The notes below the pieces were generated by a model. The model did no database searches, was not told the DNA's origin, and worked only from the letters and a program-made list of their open reading frames with translations. A DNA stretch of 58,419 bases from Okeania sp. SIO2B3 (GTDB taxonomy: Bacteria > Cyanobacteriota > Cyanobacteriia > Cyanobacteriales > Microcoleaceae): positions 1 through 58,419 of the forward strand of contig NZ_JAAHGH010000006.1 of NCBI RefSeq assembly GCF_010672525.1, given 5' to 3'. Shown piece after piece: positions 19,222 to 28,536 of this stretch; within the stretch, counting starts at the first letter, position 1; each line of letters begins with the position of its first letter. The position numbers and the translations under genes were made by a program.

Positions 19222-20238
19222 CTAATCAAATAAACGTTCTATATCATCTCCAGAGGAACCACCGCGACTAGAATTAACTCTCAAAGATTTTCCATCTTTA
19301 GACAAATCATAACTCAAAGGTTCAGTTTCAGAAACAAGGGCTTTTCCCTCTTCTGCTAGAGATGTAGCTGGAGATTTGACCATTAAATCTTTTAGGGCTT
19401 CAATACGTTTAGGTACGGCGGGATGAGTAGTATCAAATTCAGCACCTGGAGTTTGCAGCAAAACATTCATTGCTCTTAAACAACCCTCTGGTTCAAAACC
19501 TGCCTTTGCCGAATACAAATACCCCTTTTCGTCAGCCTCCAATTCTCTTTTACGGCTTTCTTCAGCCAAAGTTTGTTCTAACTCTTCTTTTTTCTGAGCT
19601 ACAATTTCATTTATTTTTTCTTGGCTAGCTTTAATGCGTTGACGACTAGCAGTGCCCAAAACAGCACCACCAACTCTCCCTGCTCTGCCTCCAAATACTC
19701 TGGCTGCAGTACCTCCAATGGACATACCAGTTGCCTCTGCTTGAGCATCCTGTTTTTCTGCCAAAACTTCTTGTTGAGCCTCTTGTTCAATTTTTTCGAT
19801 CAAAGCAAGTTTTTCTGGTGTGCTCAAAGCTATGTGCCTTTCAGTATGATGTGCCATTTCGTGGGCAACTACACAAGCTATGGCAGAGGCATCTCCTACA
19901 AGTTGGTCTAGGATGCCGTTGTACATCGCAATAAGATTGACTTCTGTAGCAAAGGCATTGATTTCATATTTGGGAAATATGATGATTCGCCAAGGTTTTT
20001 CGTCTAGTCCATTTGCTCTAGCAATACGGTCAACGATTCGATACAGTGCGTAAAGGTCATCGGGTAGTTCTTGTTTGGCCTGTTCGTATATATTTTTTGG
20101 TTGTTCGGTGTCTTTTGTCTGTTCTGTTGGGGTAGAATTTTCCGAGGAAGTAGTGTTGGCCTTAACTGATAGTTGATTATTTGGTAGTAGAAATGTGGCT
20201 ACTGCTAATGTGGCTAGTATAGTTTTAATTTTTAACAT
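19222..20238 (-). CDS. M48-family metalloprotease
   Basis: 338 residues from the ATG at 20238 (an in-frame ATG at 20253 adds five residues). A signal peptide (KTILATLAVATFLLPNNQLSVKA) precedes a short Thr/Glu-rich linker. The peptidase domain carries the zinc motif HEMAHHTERH (about residues 125-134), and the third ligand Glu is in 'RKRELEADEKGYLYSAKAGFEPEG'. Between them is a Gly-rich hydrophobic stretch ('AARVFGGRAGRVGGAVLG'). Family members (HtpX/BepA/Oma1-like) act in envelope protein quality control, so a periplasmic or membrane-surface location is likely. The C-terminus is polar and disordered (SSRGGSSGDD). Confidence 0.9.
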   Translation of the reverse strand: MLKIKTILATLAVATFLLPNNQLSVKANTTSSENSTPTEQTKDTEQPKNIYEQAKQELPDDLYALYRIVDRIARANGLDEKPWRIIIFPKYEINAFATEVNLIAMYNGILDQLVGDASAIACVVAHEMAHHTERHIALSTPEKLALIEKIEQEAQQEVLAEKQDAQAEATGMSIGGTAARVFGGRAGRVGGAVLGTASRQRIKASQEKINEIVAQKKEELEQTLAEESRKRELEADEKGYLYSAKAGFEPEGCLRAMNVLLQTPGAEFDTTHPAVPKRIEALKDLMVKSPATSLAEEGKALVSETEPLSYDLSKDGKSLRVNSSRGGSSGDDIERLFD

Positions 20239-20253
20239 GATTGATATTTTCAC

Positions 20254-20720
20254 CCAAAGTTAAAGTTAAAATAATTTGTAAGCATTCAGCCATCAGCTAT
20301 TGCTTTTAGTTTTAGATAAAAACTTTACTAATTGAGCCATAATTTATACTTACTATAAAAGCTGGCTGAAACAGTCTATATTAATTAAAACCCCCTTATG
20401 AGAGCTGACAGCTAATAGCTGTTTGCGCAGCATTCCGCAGGAAATACTTACACTAATTTTTTTGTGCCTAAAGTAAAGTTAGCATCTATAAAAATTTTTT
20501 GTTAAAAATAAGGTAAATAATTAAAGTTAAAACAATATTGATAGTTAGTTTTGTTATTAAAAATTTAGAATCAACTCACTTACATAAAATGGTAAATGAT
20601 GATTTGATCGAATTTTATAGTCAGTGAGCAAAGCTATATTTTTACCCAAGATTTGAGGTAATTTACCTATTAATAGTTTATCATTAAAAGTTTAGACTTA
20701 ATAGCTTATTTAAGGTCATA
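20254..20720. other. Divergent intergenic region
   Basis: 470 AT-rich bases between two divergent genes, thus bearing both promoters. A fragment resembling the GCTGCGCAAACAGCTATTAGCTGTC repeat end lies near 20401-20440 (CATTCCGCAG, shared with about 36866 and 40692). Nothing else recognised. Confidence 0.45.
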
Positions 20721-21818
20721 ATGATTGAAGTTGAGAAGTTAAGCAAAATTTATGGTTCAACCTCAGCAATTAAGGAGGTATCCTTTGCTGTACAACAAGG
20801 AGAAATATTGGGATTTTTAGGTCCGAATGGTGCAGGAAAAACTACAACAATGCGGATATTAGCTGGATATTTGCCTGCTACGAGTGGTACGGCTAAAATT
20901 GCTGGTTATGATGTCCATGAAGATTCTATGGCAGTACGACAATTGATTGGTTATCTACCAGAAATTCCGCCTTTGTATCCAGAAATGACTGTGGAAAGTT
21001 TTTTATTTTTTGTGACAAGAATTAAACGTGTTCCTGCGGGCGATCGCTCTTCTAAAGTTAAGGTGGCAATGAAGAGATGTGGGTTATTAGATAAGCGGAA
21101 AATATTAATTAGAAAACTTTCTAAGGGTTATAAACAAAGGGTTGGTATTGCTCAAGCTTTGGTACATGACCCGCAGGTAATTATATTAGATGAACCTACT
21201 GTTGGTCTTGACCCTAGACAAATTATTGAAGTTAGGAATTTGATTAAGAGTCTTGCTAATGACCATACAATTATTTTATCTACTCATATTTTGCCTGAAG
21301 TTAGCATGACTTGTAATCGAGTGACGATTATTAATTATGGTGAAATTGTCGCTACAGGTAGTCCTGAAGAAATGAGTAATAAATCAGCAAGTGGGTGGGG
21401 ATATGAGGTAGAAATTGAGGGAGAAAATCAGGCAATGGAAACAGGATTAAAATTATTAGCTGAAGTTCCGGGGGTTCAATCTCTAGAAAAAGTTAAGTCA
21501 GATAATGAAAGTCGCTTCAGAATACAAATAAAATCTCAACCAGATATGGAACCAGGAAAAGAAATTGCTAATACTATAGTTACAAATGGTTTGAGTTTAT
21601 GCGAGTTGCGCCGAACTCGTGCTAGTTTAGAAGATGTTTTCTTAGGGTTAACTACAGGTGAAATTCCTAAAAAATCATCGATTGAAGTATCGGCAAATTC
21701 TGTCATAAATAGAGTGAATAATGACCGAAATATTGAACTTCATAAAAATCACAATCCTCTTCCCGATCCTTGGCAAGAGGTGACAGAAACAGATGGTCAA
21801 GAAGAAAAGAAAAATTAA
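20721..21818 (+). CDS. ABC exporter ATP-binding protein, GldA-like
   Basis: 365 residues. One ABC ATPase domain: Walker A GPNGAGKTT (about residue 35), signature LSKGYKQRVG, Walker B VIILDEPTVGLD, H-switch 'ILSTHILPE'. After about residue 220 comes the C-terminal regulatory part seen in ABC-2 exporters, then a polar tail unlike the domain. With the GldF-like permease at 22412 and the GldG-like (37669) and DUF4340 (39851) proteins it forms a set usually found as one cluster in cyanobacteria. In Bacteroidetes the homologous GldAFG set is needed for gliding; in cyanobacteria the cargo is not established. Here a repeat-filled gap splits it from the permease. Confidence 0.88.
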   Translation: MIEVEKLSKIYGSTSAIKEVSFAVQQGEILGFLGPNGAGKTTTMRILAGYLPATSGTAKIAGYDVHEDSMAVRQLIGYLPEIPPLYPEMTVESFLFFVTRIKRVPAGDRSSKVKVAMKRCGLLDKRKILIRKLSKGYKQRVGIAQALVHDPQVIILDEPTVGLDPRQIIEVRNLIKSLANDHTIILSTHILPEVSMTCNRVTIINYGEIVATGSPEEMSNKSASGWGYEVEIEGENQAMETGLKLLAEVPGVQSLEKVKSDNESRFRIQIKSQPDMEPGKEIANTIVTNGLSLCELRRTRASLEDVFLGLTTGEIPKKSSIEVSANSVINRVNNDRNIELHKNHNPLPDPWQEVTETDGQEEKKN

Positions 21819-21825
21819 GGTGATC

Positions 21826-22380
21826 GTTCAACAATTAATAATTAATAATTAATAATTAATAATTAATAATTACCTATCCTTGAAAAGAAGAGGATTGAGT
21901 CGAAAGAAAATTTTTTATTTTTATCCTCTTAAAAGAGGAGGCTTTCCACCACAATTTTTCGGTAAGCATAAGGAGGAGGTAAAAGCAATTGAAAAATTGA
22001 GAGGGAATTAAAAGTTACCAAATAATTAAGGTTTAAAGCCTCTCCTTTAAAGGAGAAACAAGAAAAAATTTTCCTATTATTCAATCCTCTTCCTTCTAGG
22101 GAGAGGTAATTATCAATTATCCATTATCAATTATCCATTATCCATTATTAGAGATGTCTATTTAATCTCCCCCCACTCCCCCACTTCCTTCCGTATCCGT
22201 GTATCCGTGCCATAATCCGTGTGAGCCACTCCCCCACTCTCAACTATATCAGGAATTACGCAAATTCTTAGACAATACGCTATCCGTAGGGGGCGAATGC
22301 CATTCGCCCCTACTAGATATGGCGGTTATGCGTAAGTCCTGTATATAATAAGTATTCAACCGGATTTTATATCATTTCCA
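21826..22380. repeat. Composite palindromic repeat block between ABC genes
   Basis: The ATPase-permease gap is filled with repeats. A (TTAATAATTAA)-type tract lies at 21830-21870, then CCTTGAAAAGAAGAGGATTGAG, the palindrome CTCCTTTAAAGGAG (about 22039-22052), further CAATTATCCATTATC runs, and a 28-bp palindrome at 22286-22313. The same palindrome-rich composite occurs at 35683-35990, 36780-36939, 39640-39836, 43585-43707 and 46160-46338. There is no open frame of interest. Confidence 0.8.
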
Positions 22381-22411
22381 GACCACAAAAAAATCAAAAG
22401 GATATTAAGCA

Positions 22412-23212
22412 ATGCTAGTAGTAATTAGCAATATTTTGGCAATCTACAGAAAAGAATTACAGGGATATTTTGCATCACCATTAGCTTATGCAATTACAGG
22501 AATATTTTGGCTATTGGCAGGATATTTTTTAGTTGCTATTTTGTTAGGACCAGATGGAATTATTCAACAAATTGCGACTAGAGACCAATTAGGAATTACT
22601 GAACCGCCAGTTGATGCACCATACGAATTTTTGAAGGCTTATCTGGGTATTATGGGTTCTCTTTCTTTATTTTTACTGCCGATGTTATCCATGAGTTTAT
22701 ATGCGGAAGAAAGAAAAAGAGGAACTTTGGAATTATTAGCTACTTCTCCGATTACAAACTGGGCAGTTGCAACAGGAAAGTTATTAGCTGTATTAACATT
22801 TTATATTTCTATGGTATTGCCATTGTTAGGATTAGAAGCTATTGCTATTGGTGCTGCTGAACCGCCTATTTCGCCAGTGTTACTTTTGTTAGGACATGGA
22901 GGTTTGATTTTACTAGCTGGAGCAGTCTTATCATTAGGAATGTTTATCTCTTCTTTGACAGATAGTACAATTTTATCTGCGATTCTTACCTTTGCTTTAG
23001 TATTATTTTTGTGGGTAATTGATGTTGTAGCAAATAATGTAAGTGGTCCTTTAGCAGAGGCATTAAGACATTTATCAATGCTGACACATTACACTAATAT
23101 TATTCAGGGACTTGTGGATACTAGCAGTATAATTATGTTGTTGAGTTATATTGTTTTGGGAGTATTTTTAACTGCTCAATCAATTGATGCTTTACGGTTT
23201 CAGCGGTCTTAA
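22412..23212 (+). CDS. ABC-2 type permease, GldF-like
   Basis: 266 residues with six hydrophobic segments and the 'YRKELQGYFASPLAYAITGIFWLLAGYF' N-terminus of GldF-type permeases. The 'MLSMSLYAEERKRGTLELLATSPI' loop is the ABC-2 coupling element, followed by 'LFLWVIDVV' and the 'LAEALRHLSMLTHYTNIIQGLVDTSSI' C-terminal segment. It should pair with the ATPase at 20721. The GldG-like partner normally next in line is 14.4 kb away (37669), displaced by the GTPase island. Start ATG 22412 with AAAAGGAT about ten bases upstream. Confidence 0.88.
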   Translation: MLVVISNILAIYRKELQGYFASPLAYAITGIFWLLAGYFLVAILLGPDGIIQQIATRDQLGITEPPVDAPYEFLKAYLGIMGSLSLFLLPMLSMSLYAEERKRGTLELLATSPITNWAVATGKLLAVLTFYISMVLPLLGLEAIAIGAAEPPISPVLLLLGHGGLILLAGAVLSLGMFISSLTDSTILSAILTFALVLFLWVIDVVANNVSGPLAEALRHLSMLTHYTNIIQGLVDTSSIIMLLSYIVLGVFLTAQSIDALRFQRS

Positions 23213-23213
23213 T

Positions 23214-23345
23214 AGGGAAGGAAGAAGGAAGAGGGAAGAAGGAAGAAGGGAAAGAAAGGTTTATAAGGAAGAAGGAAGAAGGAAGAAGGAAGAAGGAAGA
23301 GGGAAGAAGGAAGAAGGAAGAAGGAGGAAGGGAAAGAAAGGTTTA
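23214..23345 (+). repeat. GGAAGAAGG purine microsatellite
   Basis: About 130 bases almost purely A and G with a loose 7/14-bp unit (GGAAGAAGGAAGAG), interrupted once by GGTTTATAAGG. The same tract type appears near 5828, 6300, 11528 (reverse), 35067, 44875, 52530 and 52540. It starts two bases after the permease stop codon. A frame read through it (Gly/Arg/Lys/Glu) is not a gene. Confidence 0.9.
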
Positions 23346-23372
23346 CAGCGGTTTTCATTTCAGCAGACCATA

Positions 23373-23400
23373 GTAGGGGCGAATGGCCATTCGCCCTTAC
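23373..23400. repeat. 28-bp palindrome copy
   Basis: GTAGGGGCGAATGGCC followed by its reverse complement with one mismatch. Third member of the family at 9898 and 22286. It lies between the ABC permease gene and the 3' end of the GTPase island. Confidence 0.85.
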
Positions 23401-23584
23401 AGGGTTTTGGTTATGAAGATGTGGTTTATCAATCTAAAAAGCGCTGTATAAGGGAGAAGCTTTTTATCAATTTAGTTAGAGTGAGCATCTGATCCAATCC
23501 TCTTATTTATAAGAAGAGTAAGAAGAGGTAATTCTAAGTTATTAATTCTAAATTATTAATTCTTGAATCTATATTTCAACTTCT

Positions 23585-25075
23585 TTATAATTCCGTGGTG
23601 TCATCATCAGGCAGATAAAATGTAATATTATCACTATTATTTTCCTGTTGGTTTTTGATTAACCTTTCCCCTTCTTTGATAACCCAATCTGTAAACTTTT
23701 TTTCATCATTTATAACCCATTGGTTGTTCTGATTTTTGGCAATCCATTCTGTTTCATTGGAAAGTCTTTGGAGTAACTTTTGGTATTGTGTATTATTTTT
23801 TTGATTCTCTTGAAACAGTTTGTTGTCTATCTCTGCATCATTCTCTGCATCATTAAAATTAATTGCTTGAAATAATTTATCCAAAAATTCTGTTCCTGTT
23901 CCTTCTATTGGTAAAGTTATTGTTTTAGGAGTCTTTTTAGCAGTATTTTTAGGTTTAGAAGTGGGAGGAATTTCAATTCCTATTCCTAATAAAATAATAC
24001 AACCATCAACAAGTAGAGCCATAAAAGCTGATGCAATGCCAGCTTCTTCACCTTTTCCAATCTTCAGAAAAGGTTCAATAATTCTGACTCTAGCATCTTG
24101 ATCAAAATACTTTGCTTGGAGTTCTTTGTATTTTGGATTTAGGGGGTCTAAACTACCTTTATATTTTTCTGGCAAACAAACAAATTCTGGTTCTGTTGGT
24201 AAGCATTTTGGTTTGACTTCAGCTAAAGCTTTACGACCTGCATCAAAAATTTCCTGTGGTTCTTTTCCTTCTAATTCATATTCAAAAAAAGGTCTTAATT
24301 GATTAGCTACTCGCTTCACTCCATTGAGTCTAATTTGCAGTTGATTTTTTTCTCTGATTCGTTGCTTAAATATAGGTCCTTCCCCTGGATTAAAAGAGCC
24401 TCCTGTCCCACCTACTTCATTTTCTATTTCTTGATTTTTCGCCCTAATTTCATCTTCTAATTGTTGAGCTTTTTCTTCAATAGGAGTAAAAATTTCATTC
24501 ACTAAATTTTGATGAGCAGATATGGCTCTATTTAAGCCATCTTTTTCTCGTGTTTCTGACACTAAAGTATCATAATAAGCAAAGAAACTGGTATAAACGC
24601 TAATAATAGAAAAAGAACCTACGGCCATCCATTTTAACCAGCGAGCGTGTTTAAGAGTGGAACCTGAAGTTAATAGAAATAATAATGCTTGAATAACAGC
24701 ACCACTAGACCAACCTACATACCAAGGTAAGATTTGTGCTGCTCCATACATGGTTGTAAAACCACTGGTAATGTTCAGCATAATTAACGCTATGAGCAGT
24801 TTAGTATCCTTTTCGGGTTTTGGTTCGGTATTTATATGATTGTCTGTTTGAGAATTTGTTTTATTGCTGCCATTATTTCCGTTATTTCCATTATTATTTG
24901 TCGAGTACGAATAATTTTTTGTACTATCTGTTTGTGACTTTTGTTGCCTTCTTTGGTGAGGTTTTTTTATGCCACATTCACGACACTCATTTTCGTCTGG
25001 GGACATTACTTGTAGAATGTGGCGATTATTTTCATCTCCGCTACATTCCCAGAATCCATTTTCTTGATTGTTCAT
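23585..25075 (-). CDS. Zinc-ribbon multi-TM protein of the GTPase island
   Basis: 496 residues. At the N-terminus are Cys10 and, near residue 33, CRECG, a short treble-clef or zinc-ribbon-like module, then a low-complexity Asn/Gln/Ser linker. Three TM segments follow (about 95-118, 122-142, 148-170: LLIALIMLNITSGFTTMYGA, 'GWSSGAVIQALLFLLTSG', 'WMAVGSFSIISVYTSFFAYY'). A long coiled-coil loop comes next (180-345) with a Cys pair (KPKCLP...VCLP), then a fourth TM (about 350-372, ASAFMALLVDGCIILLGIGI) and a charged cytoplasmic tail. It is the last gene of an all-leftward cluster with two GAP1-like proteins and two GTPases. I infer it is the membrane component or effector; no enzymatic domain is visible. 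Confidence 0.75.
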   Translation of the reverse strand: MNNQENGFWECSGDENNRHILQVMSPDENECRECGIKKPHQRRQQKSQTDSTKNYSYSTNNNGNNGNNGSNKTNSQTDNHINTEPKPEKDTKLLIALIMLNITSGFTTMYGAAQILPWYVGWSSGAVIQALLFLLTSGSTLKHARWLKWMAVGSFSIISVYTSFFAYYDTLVSETREKDGLNRAISAHQNLVNEIFTPIEEKAQQLEDEIRAKNQEIENEVGGTGGSFNPGEGPIFKQRIREKNQLQIRLNGVKRVANQLRPFFEYELEGKEPQEIFDAGRKALAEVKPKCLPTEPEFVCLPEKYKGSLDPLNPKYKELQAKYFDQDARVRIIEPFLKIGKGEEAGIASAFMALLVDGCIILLGIGIEIPPTSKPKNTAKKTPKTITLPIEGTGTEFLDKLFQAINFNDAENDAEIDNKLFQENQKNNTQYQKLLQRLSNETEWIAKNQNNQWVINDEKKFTDWVIKEGERLIKNQQENNSDNITFYLPDDDTTEL

Positions 25076-25204
25076 AACACAAATAATCTATTCATTTAAT
25101 TAGGTTGTTATTTACTTATGATAGTTTGAAAAATTGTAGATTAACTTCAGAATACAAAGTTCAAGCTGGAATTTTATTTCTCTGTAAGATATTTAAGATA
25201 TTTC

Positions 25205-28200
25205 TCAACGTATTACCTCATTATATGATATCTCGCTCTTCAGAGTATTATCGGCGTAAGGCATAATTTCTAACAGGTCTGAATTATTGTAGAAAAGCCT
25301 ACATTTACGAATAAAATTTTTCAGACTTTGAAGGTCTTGAAACTGACTGACTATTTCTTTTGCAGAATTTATCAAATGCTCCTTTTCTTCCTGAGAAAAT
25401 TTTTCTGATCTCTTATACAAATTGATTAATGATAATGACAATGAATTTCCACTGAAACGCCAATAAACATCTATTAGTTTCAGACAATCTTTATTGCTCA
25501 ATTTTGGTAATAATTCTTCCGAATTTAACAACTTCCATAAATTTTCATCAATTGATTTTTGCCGACTCCAGATTTCAGCTATGTACTCTATCAGTTCTCC
25601 ACTAATTAACTCGACAGGAGTATCATTACTTAAATCTAAATTTTCATGTTTATTTGCCCAATAAATAAATTTACATACATATTTCTGGTAAGTACCTGTT
25701 AGATTTTCTCGCATTTTTTTCAATGTTTTACGATTCAGCAATGACCAAGCTTCACTATCCATAAATTCTGTTTTTACCTTTTCACTTTCCTGGTGAGTAT
25801 CCAATAATTTGAGCCATGTTTCTAGCATCTGAACAGGAAAAGCTTCTCCGATAGTTTTATCCAAAAAAATAGTTTGTTTTATATCGTCTTCGTAAAGAAC
25901 ATTTGAAAGTTCTTGCCAATTTATCCAGCGATTAGAATTACTATCTATAACTAGGTTGCTTAATATTGAAAGTAGTTTAATTTTGTCTGGAGAGTTATTT
26001 GGTTTGTCTAGAGATTTATCTGAAAATTTGTCTGGAGAGTTATCTGATTTATCTGAAGATTTATTTGGAGAATCTTGGAAGCTACTATCTGGAATTTCCC
26101 TTGAGGTTAAAAATAATTCTAATGGATCTGGAGAGTTATTTGATTTGTCTAGAGATTTATCTGAAAATTTGTCTGGAAATTTATTTGGAGAATCTTGGAA
26201 GCTACTATCTGGAATTTCCCTTGAGGTTAAAAATAATTCAAATGGATCTAGAGATTCATCTGGTTTGTCTGAAGATTTATTTGGAGAATCTTGCAAACTA
26301 CTATCTGGAACTTCGCTTTGTGAAGATTTATCTGAAAATTTGTATGGAGACTCATGGGTAAATTTGTCTGTAGATTTATCTTGAAAATATTGAGAATTAA
26401 ACCATTGATAAACTTCCATAAAATTATCTGCCTGAAATTTTACTCTCTCTTCTAGAAAACTGATGCTCTTTTCAATAGCAGATTCTAATAATGGCAAACT
26501 TTGTTCATAAGTTGGTGAGTGAGATTTTAGGCAAGTCAGATAAAGTTTACTAGCTTCATAATTGCTAAGTTTTAAACCATTAGCAATCTCAGGAATATGG
26601 AAAATACCTTTGTCTTTTTCCAATAAATAGAAATTCAGAGAACCGAATGTATCAGTAAAATTTTCCTGCCAAAATTTCTTTAAATTACTTTTTTCAAAAG
26701 TTTCTCCATCTATAACAGGAAATTTAGGAAAAAGTCGTTCGATAAATAATCTTTTAAAATCACCACTCGTAATTCTTCCAACTAATGCTAAATCCCATAG
26801 TTGGAATTTTTCTTTTTCAGAACGAAATATCTTTTCACAACCAATTATTAGTTTTTCTAATTCTGGATAGTTTTTTGTAGTAGAGTGTTGCTGAAGTACT
26901 GGATTATTTATCTGTAATTTAGCATTGATACCTCCAGACTTGTTATCCAAATATTCAATGCTTTCTTGAGAAATGTTTATTATCAGTTTTAAGCAAGCAT
27001 TTTGTAATGTCTGTAAAATCTCAGGAATTAGATTTTCATCATTTGCAAAAAATTCTATAAACTGATTTTCTATGAGAATTGCTAAGGAATTAAAAAATTT
27101 ATTATCTGCTTTGACTATCTCTAAAAATTTATCTGGCAAATAACGATAGATTTTACATAACAGAGTCTTCATTAAGTCGCCATTATTTTCAGCATTTGGC
27201 AATGCTTCCCACCATATCTCTAAAAGTTCTAAATTTTGACTATCTGGAATCGATAAATTTTCCCTCATTTCAGAGAGAAAACTTAGCACCTTATTTTTCA
27301 TTGGAAGAATATACTTGCGCCAGATTTCAATTTTTTCTCGTTTCTCTGCTGGGTAATTAAAAATAAAATCTATTGATGGATGATTTAACTTCAACCAACC
27401 ATCTACTTCCTCAAATTCCCAAGCTAAATTATTAGAATCATCCTTAGTAGTCTGGTCAAGGTATTCGCATATAGTGATTAAATTTTCATATTTATCCTTG
27501 TTCGGAGCAATAAAATATTTCACATATTCGTGGTCTAGATATTCCTCTTTATCAAACTCCTCTTTACTAAAATCTAACCACACCATATTTTCAGGTAAAG
27601 AACGTATTGAAGAACCATCTAACTTAACTATTATTTGTGCCCACTTGCAATATTCAGGGTCAACCGAACCTAGAGCTAAAGAAATTTCGTTACGCAAATT
27701 AGTAGGCAGAAAAAGCAAAAGATTATCTAGAAGTAATAATAGCGATCGTGTCTTTTTTGGGTTTTGGTCAGTAAGTAGTAATCTTTTACCACTCAAAATT
27801 ACATCTAACGCTTGGAGCAAAATCTTTTGCTCAGAATTTTTAAGTTTTTTCCAGACCTTTTCTATGCTCTCCCTTACTTTTTTCTCTGTAGTTTCTGTTG
27901 CTAGTAAAGATTCAAAATCTTCCGGGCCCAAAAGCCAAGATTTTTGCTCAGAATCATCAAGTTGATTATTACTGAAGGTGGGAATTGACATCTTAGCTAG
28001 ATATCCCAACAACCTACAAATTTGATTATTAAATCTAGCTATTTCTGTTTCAGATACAAAAATAAAACGGTGCTGGAAAAATGAGCGATCGCCACTGCTC
28101 AAAAAGAAACTTTTATCTTTATTAAAAGCAGGACTAGCTTGAATAAGTATAAATTTTTTTTCGGGCAAAATCCGAGTATTATTCCTACAAATCCCTACAG

Positions 28201-28375
28201 CTTGAGAATTAAGATCGCTACTTTGGCTGCCCCAAAAAGAATAATTTATCTTTATATCTGCTAAGTCTGACGAATTATTGTTTAAATTTTCACTGTAATA
28301 AACTACACGGTATCCACTATCATTTCCTACAAATTTACCATATATAAACTGGTCAAATTTAGACTCTTGTGACAT
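25205..28375 (-). CDS. GAP1-like GTPase-associated protein, copy B (long)
   Basis: 1056 residues. The N-terminal domain has 'FDQFIYGKF' then GYRVVYYSENL and 'FFQHRFIFVSETEIARFNNQ', matching the general form of GAP1-N domains (hydrophobic-Q-x-x-YG ... G-Y-x-h ... S) described next to GTPases in predicted conflict systems. The middle and C-terminal parts are all-helical and acidic. Residues about 660-800 hold an expanded Ser/Asp/Lys-rich tract with repeats of SFQDSPNK and ELFLTSREIPDS that copy A lacks. Full-length C-terminus present. It is preceded by a 44-codon fragment of the small GTPase gene (28405-28536), which shows it arose by tandem duplication. The GAP1 label rests on motif resemblance and context. 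Confidence 0.7.
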   Translation of the reverse strand: MSQESKFDQFIYGKFVGNDSGYRVVYYSENLNNNSSDLADIKINYSFWGSQSSDLNSQAVGICRNNTRILPEKKFILIQASPAFNKDKSFFLSSGDRSFFQHRFIFVSETEIARFNNQICRLLGYLAKMSIPTFSNNQLDDSEQKSWLLGPEDFESLLATETTEKKVRESIEKVWKKLKNSEQKILLQALDVILSGKRLLLTDQNPKKTRSLLLLLDNLLLFLPTNLRNEISLALGSVDPEYCKWAQIIVKLDGSSIRSLPENMVWLDFSKEEFDKEEYLDHEYVKYFIAPNKDKYENLITICEYLDQTTKDDSNNLAWEFEEVDGWLKLNHPSIDFIFNYPAEKREKIEIWRKYILPMKNKVLSFLSEMRENLSIPDSQNLELLEIWWEALPNAENNGDLMKTLLCKIYRYLPDKFLEIVKADNKFFNSLAILIENQFIEFFANDENLIPEILQTLQNACLKLIINISQESIEYLDNKSGGINAKLQINNPVLQQHSTTKNYPELEKLIIGCEKIFRSEKEKFQLWDLALVGRITSGDFKRLFIERLFPKFPVIDGETFEKSNLKKFWQENFTDTFGSLNFYLLEKDKGIFHIPEIANGLKLSNYEASKLYLTCLKSHSPTYEQSLPLLESAIEKSISFLEERVKFQADNFMEVYQWFNSQYFQDKSTDKFTHESPYKFSDKSSQSEVPDSSLQDSPNKSSDKPDESLDPFELFLTSREIPDSSFQDSPNKFPDKFSDKSLDKSNNSPDPLELFLTSREIPDSSFQDSPNKSSDKSDNSPDKFSDKSLDKPNNSPDKIKLLSILSNLVIDSNSNRWINWQELSNVLYEDDIKQTIFLDKTIGEAFPVQMLETWLKLLDTHQESEKVKTEFMDSEAWSLLNRKTLKKMRENLTGTYQKYVCKFIYWANKHENLDLSNDTPVELISGELIEYIAEIWSRQKSIDENLWKLLNSEELLPKLSNKDCLKLIDVYWRFSGNSLSLSLINLYKRSEKFSQEEKEHLINSAKEIVSQFQDLQSLKNFIRKCRLFYNNSDLLEIMPYADNTLKSEISYNEVIR
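25980..26390 (-). repeat. Intragenic tandem repeat in GAP1-like copy B
   Basis: Coding repeats within the 1056-residue protein. GGAGAATCTTGGAAGCTACT begins near 26068 and 26188, and a diverged third copy near 26284, so periods are about 120 and 96 bp, all multiples of three. Between them run shorter GATTTATCTGAAAATTTGTC units. All lengths keep the frame. Copy A has only one short 'DKSPDKPGKFPGK' stretch at this place. Confidence 0.85.
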
Positions 28376-28404
28376 GATATGTATCTCTGAAACTAAAATT
28401 GTAT

Positions 28405-28536
28405 TTAAGTATTGAAATTTGCAGAATAATTATCAGAAATATTTGGTGAACATTCCTTAATTCCTTGTATTAGCCATTCAACAGGTGAATACATATTTAT
28501 TGGGTTGAAATTTGCTTTTGTATCAATTTTATATTT
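28405..28536 (-). pseudogene. 3' remnant of a second small-GTPase gene
   Basis: Read leftward from 28536 the sequence encodes KYKIDTKANFNPINMYSPVE, then WLIQGIKECSPNIS and ends NT-stop at 28405. It aligns with the C-terminal 42 residues of the small GTPase encoded at 31291-32409 (KYKIDTEAPFNPINIFSPIE ... NISNTSSSDSNT-stop). It starts immediately after the stop codon of GAP1-like copy A and ends 29 bases before copy B's start. It marks the junction of a tandem duplication. Confidence 0.9.

Noticed and set aside
23184-23492. Basic Gly/Arg/Lys/Glu-rich open frame
   Set aside because: It overlaps the permease end and reads straight through the purine microsatellite and a palindrome.
25956-26384. 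Plus-strand open frames rich in LSxDLSENL repeats
   Set aside because: They are antisense shadows of the in-frame repeat in GAP1-like copy B.
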